DNA of 64,000 nucleotides from Thioclava sp. GXIMD4216 (GTDB taxonomy: Bacteria; Pseudomonadota; Alphaproteobacteria; Rhodobacterales; Rhodobacteraceae): contig NZ_CP149926.1 in NCBI RefSeq assembly GCF_037949285.1, forward strand, positions 971,501-1,035,500, in the 5' to 3' direction. The notes beneath the pieces are model-generated. The model saw only the letters and a list, made by a program, of their open reading frames with translations, had not been told where the DNA came from and made no database searches. Positions within the stretch are counted from its first letter, which is position 1, and each line of letters begins with the position of its first letter. Position numbers and translations under genes: made by a program. Positions 19,046 to 28,259 of this stretch are shown in pieces.

Positions 19046-19502
19046 CTGCGATCTCGAAGACGGCGTCGATCTCTACGGCCACACCCAGCGGCAGGGCGGG
19101 CGTGGCGACCGCCGAACGGGCGTGGCGGCCCGCATCACCGAAGACCTCGACCATCAGGTCGGAGCAGCCATTCACCACTTTGGGTTGGTCGATGAACTCT
19201 GCGGTGGAATTGACGAAACCGCCGAGTTTGACCACGCGGGTGATGCGGTCCAGATCGCCAAGCGCGGCTTTCGCCTGCGCAATCAGCGCCAGCCCGCACA
19301 GGCGCGCGGCGGCAGCGCCTTCGGCCACATCCATCGTTTCGCCCAGACGGCCCGTGACCAGACCTTCGGCGCTGGCCGAGATCTGTCCCGAGACATAAAG
19401 CTGGTTTCCGGTGATCACATAGGGCACGTAATTCGCTGCAGGCGCGGGGGCGGCGGGCAGGGTGATGTTCAGGTCGGACAGGCGGGTTTCGATTTTCGAC
19501 AT
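19038..19502 (-). CDS. RidA-family protein
   Basis: 154 aa, the longer RidA/YjgF subfamily. The conserved core contains YVSGQIS, KAALGDLDRI and HARSAVATPALPLGVAVEID, where the Arg of HARSAV corresponds to the RidA active-site arginine. Canonical RidA hydrolyses reactive enamine/imine intermediates; activity in this subfamily is less certain. ATG 19502 is chosen to match the family start MSKIETRL. It overlaps the downstream GDPD gene by 8 bases. Confidence 0.92.
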   Translation of the reverse strand: MSKIETRLSDLNITLPAAPAPAANYVPYVITGNQLYVSGQISASAEGLVTGRLGETMDVAEGAAAARLCGLALIAQAKAALGDLDRITRVVKLGGFVNSTAEFIDQPKVVNGCSDLMVEVFGDAGRHARSAVATPALPLGVAVEIDAVFEIADA

Positions 19503-19620
19503 GGGGTCCTCATGATGCGCGCAAAAAGCGTGCACCGGACGCTAGGCGCGCATGGATGCGGGCGCAAGGGGAATGCACCCGCCGCGCGCCCTTTCATGGA
19601 CCTGTCATGCAGGCAGGGGC

Positions 19621-20088
19621 TTACCAGTCGATGAAATGCTCGAAATCGCGGGTGACGGCCTTCCACAGGTCCAGCGAGACATCGAAATTTTTCTCGTTCA
19701 CGCCGTCGCCATCCAGATTGATGTCCATCTCGAGGAAGGGGTCGCCCTCGTCATCAAGATAGGCACGTCCGAAGCGGTTATTGCGGTTCCATTCGTTGAT
19801 CATGGTCGCGCTCATCGGCTGGTCCAGATCGTAGCCGGTCGAGAACTGGATGGTCCGGCAGTTGGTATTGCCACGGCAGCCGTAGAAATAGACCGAGAAA
19901 TGCGTGCCGTTGATCCGGCTGTCCAGCATCGGATCACCCGAGTCATCCGTGCCCTGCGTGACCGGCAGGCCATATGCTTCGAGGAAGGCGGAAACCGTGC
20001 TGGGTTTGGCCGTGACCGCCGCGGCCTGAACCGTCGCGGCGCTCGCCAGAAGGCCCATACAGGCAAGAGGAAGAAGAAACTGTTTCAT
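19621..20088 (-). CDS. Exported YbjN-domain protein
   Basis: 155 aa. A signal peptide covers residues 1-22 (MKQFLLPLACMGLLASAATVQA). The mature part has the YbjN-type pattern: a helix (TVSAFLEAYGLP), beta strands, a cysteine pair in GCRGNTNCRTIQF, and INEWNRNNRFGRAYLDDEGD. The role is unknown; this exported form is common next to smc in Rhodobacteraceae as far as I recall. It starts 20 bases after the smc stop on the same strand. Confidence 0.82.
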   Translation of the reverse strand: MKQFLLPLACMGLLASAATVQAAAVTAKPSTVSAFLEAYGLPVTQGTDDSGDPMLDSRINGTHFSVYFYGCRGNTNCRTIQFSTGYDLDQPMSATMINEWNRNNRFGRAYLDDEGDPFLEMDINLDGDGVNEKNFDVSLDLWKAVTRDFEHFIDW

Positions 20089-20108
20089 GTGGGTCCTTAT
20101 GGTCCGTC

Positions 20109-23100
20109 TCAGGCGACCATTGCTTCGGCTTTTTTCAGATCGACCGATACCAGCTGGCTTACACCCTGTTCCTGCATTGTCACACCGAAAAGACGGTCCA
20201 TGCGGCTCATGGTCACGGCATGGTGGGTGATGATCAGAAAGCGGGTATCGGTGCGGCGGGTCATCTCGTCCAAGAGGTCGCAGAAGCGGGTGACATTGGC
20301 GTCATCCAGCGGCGCATCGACCTCGTCGAGCACACAGATCGGCGCGGGGTTCGCCATGAAGACGGCAAAGATCAGCGCCATCGCGGTCAGTGTCTGCTCG
20401 CCCCCCGACAGAAGCGACAGCGTCGACAGTTTCTTGCCCGGCGGCTGGCACATGATCTCTAGGCCCGCCTCCAGCGGATCATCGGATTCCACCAGCGCCA
20501 GACGCGCGTCGCCGCCCGAGAACAGATGGGTGAACAGCTGGCGGAAGTTCTGGTTGACCTGCTCGAAAGCGGCCAGCAGACGCTCGCGCCCCTCGCGGTT
20601 CAGCCCGTTGATCCCGCCGCGCAGCTTGGCGATGGCATCTTCCAGATCGCCCTTCTCGGTGAATAGCGTGTCATGTTCTTCCTGAATGCTTCGCGCGTCT
20701 TCCTCGGCGCGCAGGTTGACCGCCCCCAAAGCATCGCGGTCGCGTTTCAGCTCGGCCACCGCCTTCTCAAGCTTCGAAATCGTGGGCATATCCTCGGGCG
20801 CGATCTCCAGCGATTTCAGCAGGCTCTCGGGGGCCAGATCCATCTCGTCGCTGATCCAGTCCACCGCCAGCGTCAGCGCCTCACGCGCGGATTCCACGCG
20901 GGTTTCGGCCCGCGCCCGCGCTTCGCGGATTTCTGACGCCTGTTTTTCCGTCTCGCGTTCGACGGTCTGGGCGGTGCGCAGGCGGGTTTCGGCATCCTGT
21001 AGCGCAGTCGAGGCCTTGGATTTGCGCGCCTCTGCCTCCTGGATCTGTTCGCGCAGCTCGTCGCGGCGTTCGTTAAGCTCTTCGGGCAGGGCCATAGCCT
21101 CTTCCAGCTCTTCCAGCGCCTCGGCGCGGCGGTCGGCCAGTTCGGCGCCATGACGTTCGGCGGTGGCAAGGCGGGTCTTCCAGCCCGCAAGCTGCTCGGT
21201 GATTTCCGTCTGGCGGCGCGCGCGGGCCTCGCCCTCGCGGCGGACCTCATCCTGCGCCGAGCGCCGCGTCAGCATGGTCATCCGCGCGGCTTCCACGGTG
21301 ATCTTCACCTGATCCACCTCTTGGCGAGCCTTGGACAAAGCGGGTAGGGCATTGATCGCGGCCTGCGCTTCTTCAAGCGCCTCGCGGGCGGCGCGGGCTT
21401 CCTCGCCATGGCGGCCCTCGGCCTGACGTGCGGCTTCAAGGCGGCCTTCGGTGACCGAGCGGTCGGCTTCGGCCTTCGACATCTGGCGCTGCGCCTCGCC
21501 CATGCGGCGGTCGGCTTCGCGGCGGGCGTCGCGCGCACGGGTATAGGCCAGATTGGCATCGGCCAGCTTCTGCTTCAGCTGTTCATGGTTGCGCACGGCG
21601 GATTGGGCGGCGGCCTCGGCCTCGGCCAGATCGGCGCGCAGATCGCTCAGGCGGTTTTGCTGGCGCAGACGTTGCGCGGCGGCAGAGGGCGCATCTTCGG
21701 CGCCCGCGCGCAGCCCGTCCCAGCGCCAGAGGTCGCCGGCAAGCGTTACGATCCGCTGGCCGGAGCGCAGGTCCTGATGCAGGCGGTCGCCCTGATCCCA
21801 TGTCTCCACCACGCCGATCTGCGACAGGCGGCGGGCCAGAGCCTCGGGTGCCTGCACGTAATCGGCCAGCGCGGGCACGTCGGCGGGAAGAGCGGGGGCA
21901 TCGCCAAGGGGCGGCAGGGTCAGCCAGCCCGAGCCCGCATTGCCCGCCGCTTCGGGGGCATTGAGGTCATCGGAAAGAGCCGCCCCCAAAGCGGCCTCAT
22001 AGCCCTTGGAAACCGTAATGCTGTCAAGGATCTGTGGACCCGACATGGCCTCGCGGTCCAGAAGGCGCGTCAGGGCGCTGACTTCGGATTTCAGCGCGGT
22101 TATCACCCCTTCGGCCTCGGCGCGGGCCTCGCGGGCCTCGCCTTCGCGGGTCTCAAGGGTGGCGCGCAGGTCCTCGGCCCCATGCAGCGCCTCTTCGGCC
22201 TGATCGGCCATATCGGTGGCCTCGGAAGCAGCCTCGCGGGCGGCCTCCATCCGGTCATTGACCTCGGCCAGCGCCTCCTCGGCCTCGGCGGCATTGACGC
22301 GGGCAGCGGCGGCTGCGCGGTCGAAACGCTCGGTTGCGGCCTGACTATCGGCCAGCTGGCGTTCGGCAGACTGGTGGCGGGCGGCCAGCTGGGCCACATC
22401 GCCCGTCAGCTGGTCAAGAATCTCTTCGCGGTCACGGGCAACTTCGGCGGCCTCGGCGGCGGCCTCTTCGGCGGCGGCCAGCGCATCCTCATGGCCCGCG
22501 CTGTCACGGGTGATCTGGCGCAGCTCGTATTCCAGCCGTTCCAGGGTCTCGCCCGCATCGCGGTTCAGGCCGGTCTCGCGCTCCATATCGCGGTCGATCT
22601 GGGCAATCCGGCCCTTGAGCATCTCGATCTGGGTGCGGGCCTGCGCTTCCTGCTGCGACAGCTGGTCCTGCGACAGAACAAGCCGCTGTAGAATGGCGGT
22701 GGCAACCGTGTCTTCCTCGCGCAGGGGCGGCAGGATCTCTTCGAGATTGGCACGCAGCTCGGCACTGTCACGGGCGGCGCGTTCGGCCACACCCGCATTG
22801 GCGATGATGGCGCTGAGAGCCTTTTCGGCCTCTTGGCGGGTCTCATCGGCCTCAAGCCAGCGCCGGTACAGCAGCATCCCCTCGGAGCGGCGCAGCTCCT
22901 CGCCGATCTGGCGGTATTTCGCGGCCTGACGCGCCTGACGGGCAAGGCTGTTCAGCTGCGAGGCCAGCTGGTCGATCACATCATCGACGCGTTCCAGATT
23001 GGCCTCGGTGGCCTTCAGCCGCAGCTCTGCCTCATGGCGGCGCTGATAAAGGCCGGAAATCCCTGCGGCCTCTTCCAGAATGCGGCGGCGGGCTTTCGGT

Positions 23101-23567
23101 TTGGCGTTGATCAGCTCGTTGATCTGGCCCTGACGTACAAGTGCGGGCGAATGCGCCCCCGTCGAGGCATCGGCAAAGAGCATCTGCACATCGCGGGCGC
23201 GCACATCCTTGGTATTGACCTTATAGGCCGAGCCCACATCGCGGGTGATGCGGCGGGTGATCTCCAGAAGGTCGCTGTCGTTAAAGCCCGAGGGCGCGAG
23301 GCGTTCCTCGTTGTCGATCTGCAGCACGACCTCGGCAAAGTTACGCGCCCCGCGCGAGGAGGTGCCCGCAAAGATCACATCCTCCATGCCACCGCCGCGC
23401 ATCGCCGAGGGGCGGTTTTCCCCCATCACCCAGCGCAGCGCCTCAAGCAGGTTCGACTTGCCGCAGCCATTGGGGCCGACAACCCCCGTCAGCCCGTCCT
23501 GAATGACCAGATCGGTGGGGTCGACGAAGCTTTTGAAGCCGTTCAGACGCAAGCGGGTGAAACGCAA
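20109..23567 (-). CDS. smc: Chromosome segregation ATPase SMC
   Basis: 1152 aa. The N-terminal head has Walker A GPNGCGKSN at residues 31-39 and a Q-loop. Coiled coil 1 runs to about 490, then the hinge (AMSGPQILDSI through about 640), coiled coil 2, and the C-terminal head with the ABC signature LLSGGEQTL and Walker B ICVLDEVDAPLDD. The start is unusual: the Shine-Dalgarno AAGGA directly abuts ATG 23576, but lies 9 bases before TTG 23567, which gives the family-typical start MRFTRLRLNGFKSF. I therefore call the TTG start. SMC organises and segregates the chromosome with ScpAB. Confidence 0.97.
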   Translation of the reverse strand: MRFTRLRLNGFKSFVDPTDLVIQDGLTGVVGPNGCGKSNLLEALRWVMGENRPSAMRGGGMEDVIFAGTSSRGARNFAEVVLQIDNEERLAPSGFNDSDLLEITRRITRDVGSAYKVNTKDVRARDVQMLFADASTGAHSPALVRQGQINELINAKPKARRRILEEAAGISGLYQRRHEAELRLKATEANLERVDDVIDQLASQLNSLARQARQAAKYRQIGEELRRSEGMLLYRRWLEADETRQEAEKALSAIIANAGVAERAARDSAELRANLEEILPPLREEDTVATAILQRLVLSQDQLSQQEAQARTQIEMLKGRIAQIDRDMERETGLNRDAGETLERLEYELRQITRDSAGHEDALAAAEEAAAEAAEVARDREEILDQLTGDVAQLAARHQSAERQLADSQAATERFDRAAAAARVNAAEAEEALAEVNDRMEAAREAASEATDMADQAEEALHGAEDLRATLETREGEAREARAEAEGVITALKSEVSALTRLLDREAMSGPQILDSITVSKGYEAALGAALSDDLNAPEAAGNAGSGWLTLPPLGDAPALPADVPALADYVQAPEALARRLSQIGVVETWDQGDRLHQDLRSGQRIVTLAGDLWRWDGLRAGAEDAPSAAAQRLRQQNRLSDLRADLAEAEAAAQSAVRNHEQLKQKLADANLAYTRARDARREADRRMGEAQRQMSKAEADRSVTEGRLEAARQAEGRHGEEARAAREALEEAQAAINALPALSKARQEVDQVKITVEAARMTMLTRRSAQDEVRREGEARARRQTEITEQLAGWKTRLATAERHGAELADRRAEALEELEEAMALPEELNERRDELREQIQEAEARKSKASTALQDAETRLRTAQTVERETEKQASEIREARARAETRVESAREALTLAVDWISDEMDLAPESLLKSLEIAPEDMPTISKLEKAVAELKRDRDALGAVNLRAEEDARSIQEEHDTLFTEKGDLEDAIAKLRGGINGLNREGRERLLAAFEQVNQNFRQLFTHLFSGGDARLALVESDDPLEAGLEIMCQPPGKKLSTLSLLSGGEQTLTAMALIFAVFMANPAPICVLDEVDAPLDDANVTRFCDLLDEMTRRTDTRFLIITHHAVTMSRMDRLFGVTMQEQGVSQLVSVDLKKAEAMVA

Positions 23568-23661
23568 GGGCACCATTCCTTCTACAGGATGCGCGAAGCG
23601 CGCAGATATCTTGGCCCCCGAGGGCACCGGATAAGGCCGCCTTTTCCCAGCCGATCTGTCA

Positions 23662-23681
23662 TGTGTCAATTCAAAGACACA
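23662..23681. promoter_or_regulatory. Inverted repeat upstream of lrgAB
   Basis: TGTGTC (23662-23667) / GACACA (23676-23681) is a perfect 6-bp palindrome with an 8-base spacer, in the 273-base gap between divergent smc and lrgA. It is operator-like in size. No regulator can be assigned from the sequence. Confidence 0.4.
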
Positions 23682-23840
23682 GTCGCGCGCGGGGAAAGGC
23701 CGATTTATCCCCAGATTATCGCATTTATCGCAAGTCTGTGTATTGCTTCGGAGGTCATTGCCTTGTGGAGCGTTGGTCACAGTGCCATAGCTGACGCATC
23801 GGGAGGACATCTTTTTACGGTTTCGGGTGCCGGAGGGATC

Positions 23841-24197
23841 ATGGTCGCTGCCTTTGCTTTCATCTTGTTGTTCCAGCTTCTGGGCGAGGTCATCTCGCGC
23901 GGGGTGGGGCTACCTTTGCCGGGACCGGTTCTGGGCATGATCTTCATGCTGCTGGGGCTGTTTGCCTCGGCACGGCTGCGCGCGTTGGTGCAGCCGACGG
24001 CCAAGGGGCTGCTGTCGCATCTGTCGCTTCTCTTCGTGCCGGTCGGGGTGGGGGTGGTGGCGCATCTTCACACGCTGACAAGCCACGGGCTTGCGCTGGG
24101 GCTGTCGCTGTTCGGGTCGACCGCGCTGGCGCTGATGGCGGGGGCTGCGGCCTTTGCCATTACGCTGCGCCTCACCAAGGGAGGGCGCGGCAAATGA
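23841..24197 (+). CDS. lrgA: LrgA/CidA family membrane protein
   Basis: 118 aa with four predicted membrane helices and the family signature FQLLGEVISRGVGLPLPGPV near residues 10-30. ATG 23841 is preceded by GGAGGG (23832-23837), and gives the normal family length. LrgA was named as an antiholin-like murein-hydrolase regulator; related LrgAB-type pairs function as pyruvate (PftAB) or glycolate/glycerate transporters, so a small carboxylate transport role is equally possible. Its stop overlaps the lrgB start (ATGA). Confidence 0.92.
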   Translation: MVAAFAFILLFQLLGEVISRGVGLPLPGPVLGMIFMLLGLFASARLRALVQPTAKGLLSHLSLLFVPVGVGVVAHLHTLTSHGLALGLSLFGSTALALMAGAAAFAITLRLTKGGRGK

Positions 24198-24910
24198 GGG
24201 ATGCTTTCACGATCTGGTCCTATCTCGCCTCGCAGCCGCTTCTGTGGCTTTGTGCGACGCTTTTTGCCTATTGGGCGGGAGATGCGATTTTCCGTGCGTC
24301 GGGGCGGAAGCCCTGGGCCAATCCGGTTGCCCTTGCGGTGCTGTTTCTGGGGGTGCTGCTGACGCTGACCAACACGCCCTATGACCAGTATTTCGAGGGC
24401 GCGCAATTCGTGCATTTCATGCTGGGTCCGGCGACGGTCTGCCTCGCGGTGCCGCTTTATGCCAATCGCGGCGAGATCAAGCGGACATGGCTGCCGATCA
24501 CGGTGGGGCTTGTGGTTGGCAGTGCCACGGCGGTGATCTCTGCGCTGAGCATTGCCTGGGCTTTGGGGGCCGATCACAGCCTGCTGGCCACGCTGGCACC
24601 GAAATCGGCCACCGCGCCTGTGGCAATCGGCATCAGCGAGAGCCTCGGAGGCGAGCCCACTTTGACGGCGGCGCTGGTGCTGCTGACGGGGATGATCGGG
24701 GCGATTATCGTGTCGCCTTTGCTGAACCTGATCGGCGTGCGCGACTGGCGCGCGCGGGGGCTTGCGACAGGGGTTGCGGCCCACGGGATCGGCACAGCGC
24801 GGGCCTTTCAGGTGCATGAGCAGGCGGGGGCATTTGCCTCGATCGGGATGGGGCTGAATGCGATCCTGACCGCGATCATCGCGCCATTGGTGATGGGCTG
24901 GTTTTTCTGA
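24194..24910 (+). CDS. lrgB: LrgB family membrane protein
   Basis: 238 aa, with several hydrophobic helices. Family motifs include ATVCLAVPLYANR, PKSATAPVAIGISESLGG and AHGIGTARAF. It is the obligate partner of LrgA and is translationally coupled to it (ATG 24194 within the lrgA stop). The pair probably forms one inner-membrane complex; whether it acts in lysis control or carboxylate transport cannot be decided from sequence. Confidence 0.94.
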   Translation: MRDAFTIWSYLASQPLLWLCATLFAYWAGDAIFRASGRKPWANPVALAVLFLGVLLTLTNTPYDQYFEGAQFVHFMLGPATVCLAVPLYANRGEIKRTWLPITVGLVVGSATAVISALSIAWALGADHSLLATLAPKSATAPVAIGISESLGGEPTLTAALVLLTGMIGAIIVSPLLNLIGVRDWRARGLATGVAAHGIGTARAFQVHEQAGAFASIGMGLNAILTAIIAPLVMGWFF

Positions 24911-24957
24911 ACCAGGCGGCGCGCCGACCCTGCGGGCCGGCGCAAGAGTTTCTTACG

Positions 24958-24982
24958 GCGCAGGCCTTTGGAGGGCCTGCGC
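24958..24982. terminator. Palindrome between convergent lrgB and rnhA
   Basis: GCGCAGGCC (24958-24966) / GGCCTGCGC (24974-24982) is a perfect 9-bp stem with a 7-base loop. No T tract follows on either strand. Confidence 0.5.
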
Positions 24983-25007
24983 GGCGCCTCTGGCCAATGT
25001 TTGCGCG

Positions 25008-25466
25008 TTATTTCGAAGGTTTGAACGGGGCCATGCCGGAGCGGGCCAATTCGTCGGCGCGTTCGTTTTCGGGGTGGCCTGCGTGGCCTTTGATCCATTC
25101 CCATGTGACATCATGGCGGGCTTGGGCCTCATCCAGCCGCTGCCAGAGGTCGACGTTTTTCACGGGCTTTTTGGCGGCGGTTTTCCAGCCGTTGCGTTTC
25201 CACCCAAAGATCCAGCCGGTGACGCCGTTTTTGACATAGGCGCTATCGGTGACGATGGTGATTTTAGAGGGCCGTGCGAGGGTTTCCAGCGCCGAGATGG
25301 CCGCCAGAAGTTCCATGCGGTTATTGGTGGTGTCCGCTTCGCCGCCTTCGAGTGTGCGTTCCTTGACGATGGTCTCGCCATCTTTGGCCAGAAGCAGGAC
25401 CCCCCAGCCACCGGGGCCGGGATTGCCGGAGCAGGCTCCGTCGGTATAGGCGAATAGGTCGGGCAT
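25008..25466 (-). CDS. rnhA: Ribonuclease HI
   Basis: 152 aa. The catalytic residues match the E. coli enzyme with a small offset: Asp9 ([14 protein letters not shown]), Glu52 ([10 protein letters not shown]), Asp74 (IVTDSAYV), His128 ([10 protein letters not shown]) and Asp138 (ERADELA). It removes RNA from RNA-DNA hybrids. ATG 25466 has the Shine-Dalgarno AAAGGAGA. It lies downstream of ispH and a small membrane protein gene on the same strand. Confidence 0.97.
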   Translation of the reverse strand: MPDLFAYTDGACSGNPGPGGWGVLLLAKDGETIVKERTLEGGEADTTNNRMELLAAISALETLARPSKITIVTDSAYVKNGVTGWIFGWKRNGWKTAAKKPVKNVDLWQRLDEAQARHDVTWEWIKGHAGHPENERADELARSGMAPFKPSK

Positions 25467-25520
25467 GGGGGTCTCCTTTGCGGCCTGTGATAGCGGCAAG
25501 GGCTATTGTGGTCCAGAGGC

Positions 25521-25955
25521 TCAGGGGATCAGCGCGTAGAGACAGGCGAGGATCAGGAGGCTTTCGCCCAGACGCAGGCGGGCCCACCATTCGGGGCGGC
25601 GGTTCTTCAGGATCAGGTCGATGATGAGTGTGACCAGATGCGCGGCAAAGAGACTTTGCATGACCGGCAGCCCTGCGCGGATTGCCGCGATTGTGGCGAA
25701 GAAGGGCAGGGTATGGGCCAGCAGGAGCGATGTGCTGGCCTGCATCTTTTGGGCTGCGCGAAAGGCCCAGAGCGCCAGCAGGATCAGCGCCCAGAAGGCG
25801 GCGAGGTCACGCGGGGTGATGGTGATGGGCAGGGTGAGCTGCCCGTCGCGTGTGGCGATCACGGCCCAGACCAGCGGCAGGCAGGCAAGGGCCGTGACAG
25901 CCAGTGCCTTGCGCGGGATCGAGGGGCGGCCGGAGTGGCTGCGCGAGGCCCGCAT
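25521..25955 (-). CDS. Hypothetical integral membrane protein
   Basis: 144 aa, with four likely membrane helices (ALAVTALACLPLVWAVIA, DLAAFWALILLALWAF, LLLAHTLPFFATIAAI, AHLVTLIIDLIL). I do not recognise the family. ATG 25955 shares one base with the ispH stop (TGATG), so it is translationally coupled to ispH, and it ends 54 bases before rnhA. The conserved position between ispH and rnhA suggests it is a real gene; no function is assigned. Confidence 0.75.
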   Translation of the reverse strand: MRASRSHSGRPSIPRKALAVTALACLPLVWAVIATRDGQLTLPITITPRDLAAFWALILLALWAFRAAQKMQASTSLLLAHTLPFFATIAAIRAGLPVMQSLFAAHLVTLIIDLILKNRRPEWWARLRLGESLLILACLYALIP

Positions 25956-26902
25956 CAAGCGGTTTCGCGCAACACGCGGGGGACCTTGAATTCCACCCGT
26001 TCCTGCGCGGTTTCTACCTGTTCGACGGTGACATCATAGCGGTCGCGGAAAGCGTCGATGACCTCGTTGATCAGCACCTCGGGGGCCGAGGCCCCTGCGG
26101 TGATGCCGATGGAGGAGATGCCTTCGAGTGCGCGCCAGTCGATATCGGTGGCACGTTGGACCAGCTGGCTGTAGCTGCAGCCTTCGGAGGAGCCGACCTC
26201 GACCAGACGGCGGGAATTTGAAGAATTGGGCGCGCCGATCACCAGAAGCGCGTCGATTTTCGGCGCGATGGCTTTGACGGCGGCCTGACGGTTGGTGGTG
26301 GCGTAGCAGATGTCTTCCTTTGCGGGGCCGACGATCTTGGGGAAGCGTTTTTGCAGGGCCGCCACGATGCCTGCGGTGTCATCCACCGAGAGCGTGGTCT
26401 GGGTGATGAAGGCCAGTGCCTCGGGGTCGCGGGGGGTCAGATGGGGGACATCGGCTTCGGTCTCGACCAGCAGGACCTCGCCCTCGGGGAGCTGGCCCAT
26501 GGTGCCCAGAACCTCGGGGTGGCCTGCGTGGCCGATCATGATCATCTGGAGGCCTGCGGCGTGGTGACGCTCGGCCTCGATATGGACCTTGGAGACCAGC
26601 GGGCAGGTGGCATCGACATAGACCATCTCGCGGCGGGCGGCCTCGGCGGGGACGGCTTTGGGGACGCCATGGGCCGAGAAGATCACGGGGCGGTCATCGG
26701 GGCATTCGTCGAGTTCCTCGACAAAGACCGCGCCCTTGTCGCGCAGGCTGTCGACGACGAATTTATTATGGACGATCTCATGGCGGACATAGACCGGCGC
26801 GCCCCATTTTTCCAAGGCCATTTCCACGATCTTGATGGCGCGGTCCACGCCTGCGCAGAAGCCACGGGGGGCTGCGAGATAGAGGTTGAGCGGCTGTTTC
26901 AT
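25955..26902 (-). CDS. ispH: 4-hydroxy-3-methylbut-2-enyl diphosphate reductase
   Basis: 315 aa. The three cluster-binding cysteines are Cys16 ([11 protein letters not shown]), Cys100 ([11 protein letters not shown]) and Cys199 ([10 protein letters not shown]), holding the 4Fe-4S centre; His and Glu residues of the active site are in SAHGVP and GHAGHPEV. It catalyses the last step of the MEP isoprenoid pathway, giving IPP and DMAPP. ATG 26902 is preceded by AAAGGACA. It is coupled to the downstream membrane protein gene by a TGATG junction. Confidence 0.97.
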   Translation of the reverse strand: MKQPLNLYLAAPRGFCAGVDRAIKIVEMALEKWGAPVYVRHEIVHNKFVVDSLRDKGAVFVEELDECPDDRPVIFSAHGVPKAVPAEAARREMVYVDATCPLVSKVHIEAERHHAAGLQMIMIGHAGHPEVLGTMGQLPEGEVLLVETEADVPHLTPRDPEALAFITQTTLSVDDTAGIVAALQKRFPKIVGPAKEDICYATTNRQAAVKAIAPKIDALLVIGAPNSSNSRRLVEVGSSEGCSYSQLVQRATDIDWRALEGISSIGITAGASAPEVLINEVIDAFRDRYDVTVEQVETAQERVEFKVPRVLRETA

Positions 26903-27038
26903 GGAGATGTCCTTTGGGGCCATTAGGCTTGAAGGTAGGCAGGATGGCGGGTTCTGCCAAGGGGGTGCGGGCTTCGGGGGCATCGAGCCCCCGTTCTCCC
27001 GCGGTTACGGGCCGGTGCGGCCCGTAACTCGGGAAAAA

Positions 27039-28091
27039 TCAGCGCGAGCGCACCATGCCCATGATGTCATAGGTTTTCTCGACGATCGGGCGGGCGATGG
27101 CATCGGCCTGTTCTGCGCCTTTGCCAAGGATGCGATCGATCTCGGTCACGTCATCCATCAGGCGTTTCATCTCGGTGGAGATCGGTGCCAGCTTGTCGAC
27201 CGCCAGATCGGCCAGAGCCGGTTTGAAATCGCCAAAGCCCTTGCCTGCGAATTCGGACACCACCTGCGCCTGAGTCATATCGGCGAGGGCTGCGTAGATA
27301 TTCACCAGATTGCGGGCCTCGGGGCGTTCGCTGAGGCCATCGACGGCTTCCGGCAGCGGCTCGGCATCGGTACGGGCCTTGCGGAACTTCTTGGCGATCG
27401 TGTCGGCGTCATCGGTCAGATTGATGCGGCTTGCATCCGAGGGGTCGGATTTCGACATTTTCTTCGACCCGTCGCGCAGGCTCATGACGCGGGTGGCCGC
27501 GCCCTCGATCAGCGGTTCGGGCTCGGGGAAGAAATCCACACCGAAGTCATGGTTGAACTTATTGGCGATATCGCGGGTCAGCTCGACATGCTGCTTCTGG
27601 TCCTCGCCCACCGGCACCATCGTCGCGTGATAGAGCAGGATATCGGCGGCCATCAGCGCGGGATAGGCGTAAAGACCCAGCGAGGCCTTCTCGGCATTCT
27701 TGCCCGCCTTATCCTTGAACTGGGTCATCCGGTTCATCCAGCCCAGACGCGCGGTGCAGTTGAAAAGCCATGCCAGCTCGGCATGGGCCCCCACTTGGGA
27801 CTGGTTGAAGAGGATGGATTTCGACGGGTCCACGCCCGAGGCGATGAAGGCGGCAGCCGCCTCGCGGGTCTGGCGGCGCAGCGCCTCGGGGTCCTGCCAG
27901 ACGGTGATCGCATGCATATCCACCAGACAGTAGATCGTCTCGATCCCCTCGTCCTGCTTCTGGGCAAAGCGCTTGAGGGCCCCAAGATAGTTGCCCAGCG
28001 TCAGATTGCCGGACGGCTGGATGCCGGAGAAGATCCGCGGCTTGAAATTTGCATTTGGAGTAACGGGCGGGGTTACGGTCGTATCGCTCAT
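27039..28091 (-). CDS. trpS: Tryptophanyl-tRNA synthetase
   Basis: 350 aa, class I synthetase. The HIGH-like motif is TLGNY at residues 31-35 and the KMSKS loop is at 211-215 ([11 protein letters not shown]). It activates tryptophan and charges tRNA-Trp. The first 18 residues ([18 protein letters not shown]) are a short extension before the catalytic fold. It is divergent from the rhomboid-like gene, with about 168 bases between starts. Confidence 0.97.
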   Translation of the reverse strand: MSDTTVTPPVTPNANFKPRIFSGIQPSGNLTLGNYLGALKRFAQKQDEGIETIYCLVDMHAITVWQDPEALRRQTREAAAAFIASGVDPSKSILFNQSQVGAHAELAWLFNCTARLGWMNRMTQFKDKAGKNAEKASLGLYAYPALMAADILLYHATMVPVGEDQKQHVELTRDIANKFNHDFGVDFFPEPEPLIEGAATRVMSLRDGSKKMSKSDPSDASRINLTDDADTIAKKFRKARTDAEPLPEAVDGLSERPEARNLVNIYAALADMTQAQVVSEFAGKGFGDFKPALADLAVDKLAPISTEMKRLMDDVTEIDRILGKGAEQADAIARPIVEKTYDIMGMVRSR

Positions 28092-28259
28092 CTGCGGCTC
28101 CCCTGCATGCAGGCTGGTAATATCGTCCTTGCTCGCTTATCCCCAAATGCGGCGGGGATCAATGTCTGGCCCGGCTCTATATCGGTTCCCGGCCCTTTCT
28201 TGGTTGAACGGGCGGCCTTTGCGCCCCATATCGGCGCCACCCAATACGAAGGATCCTCT

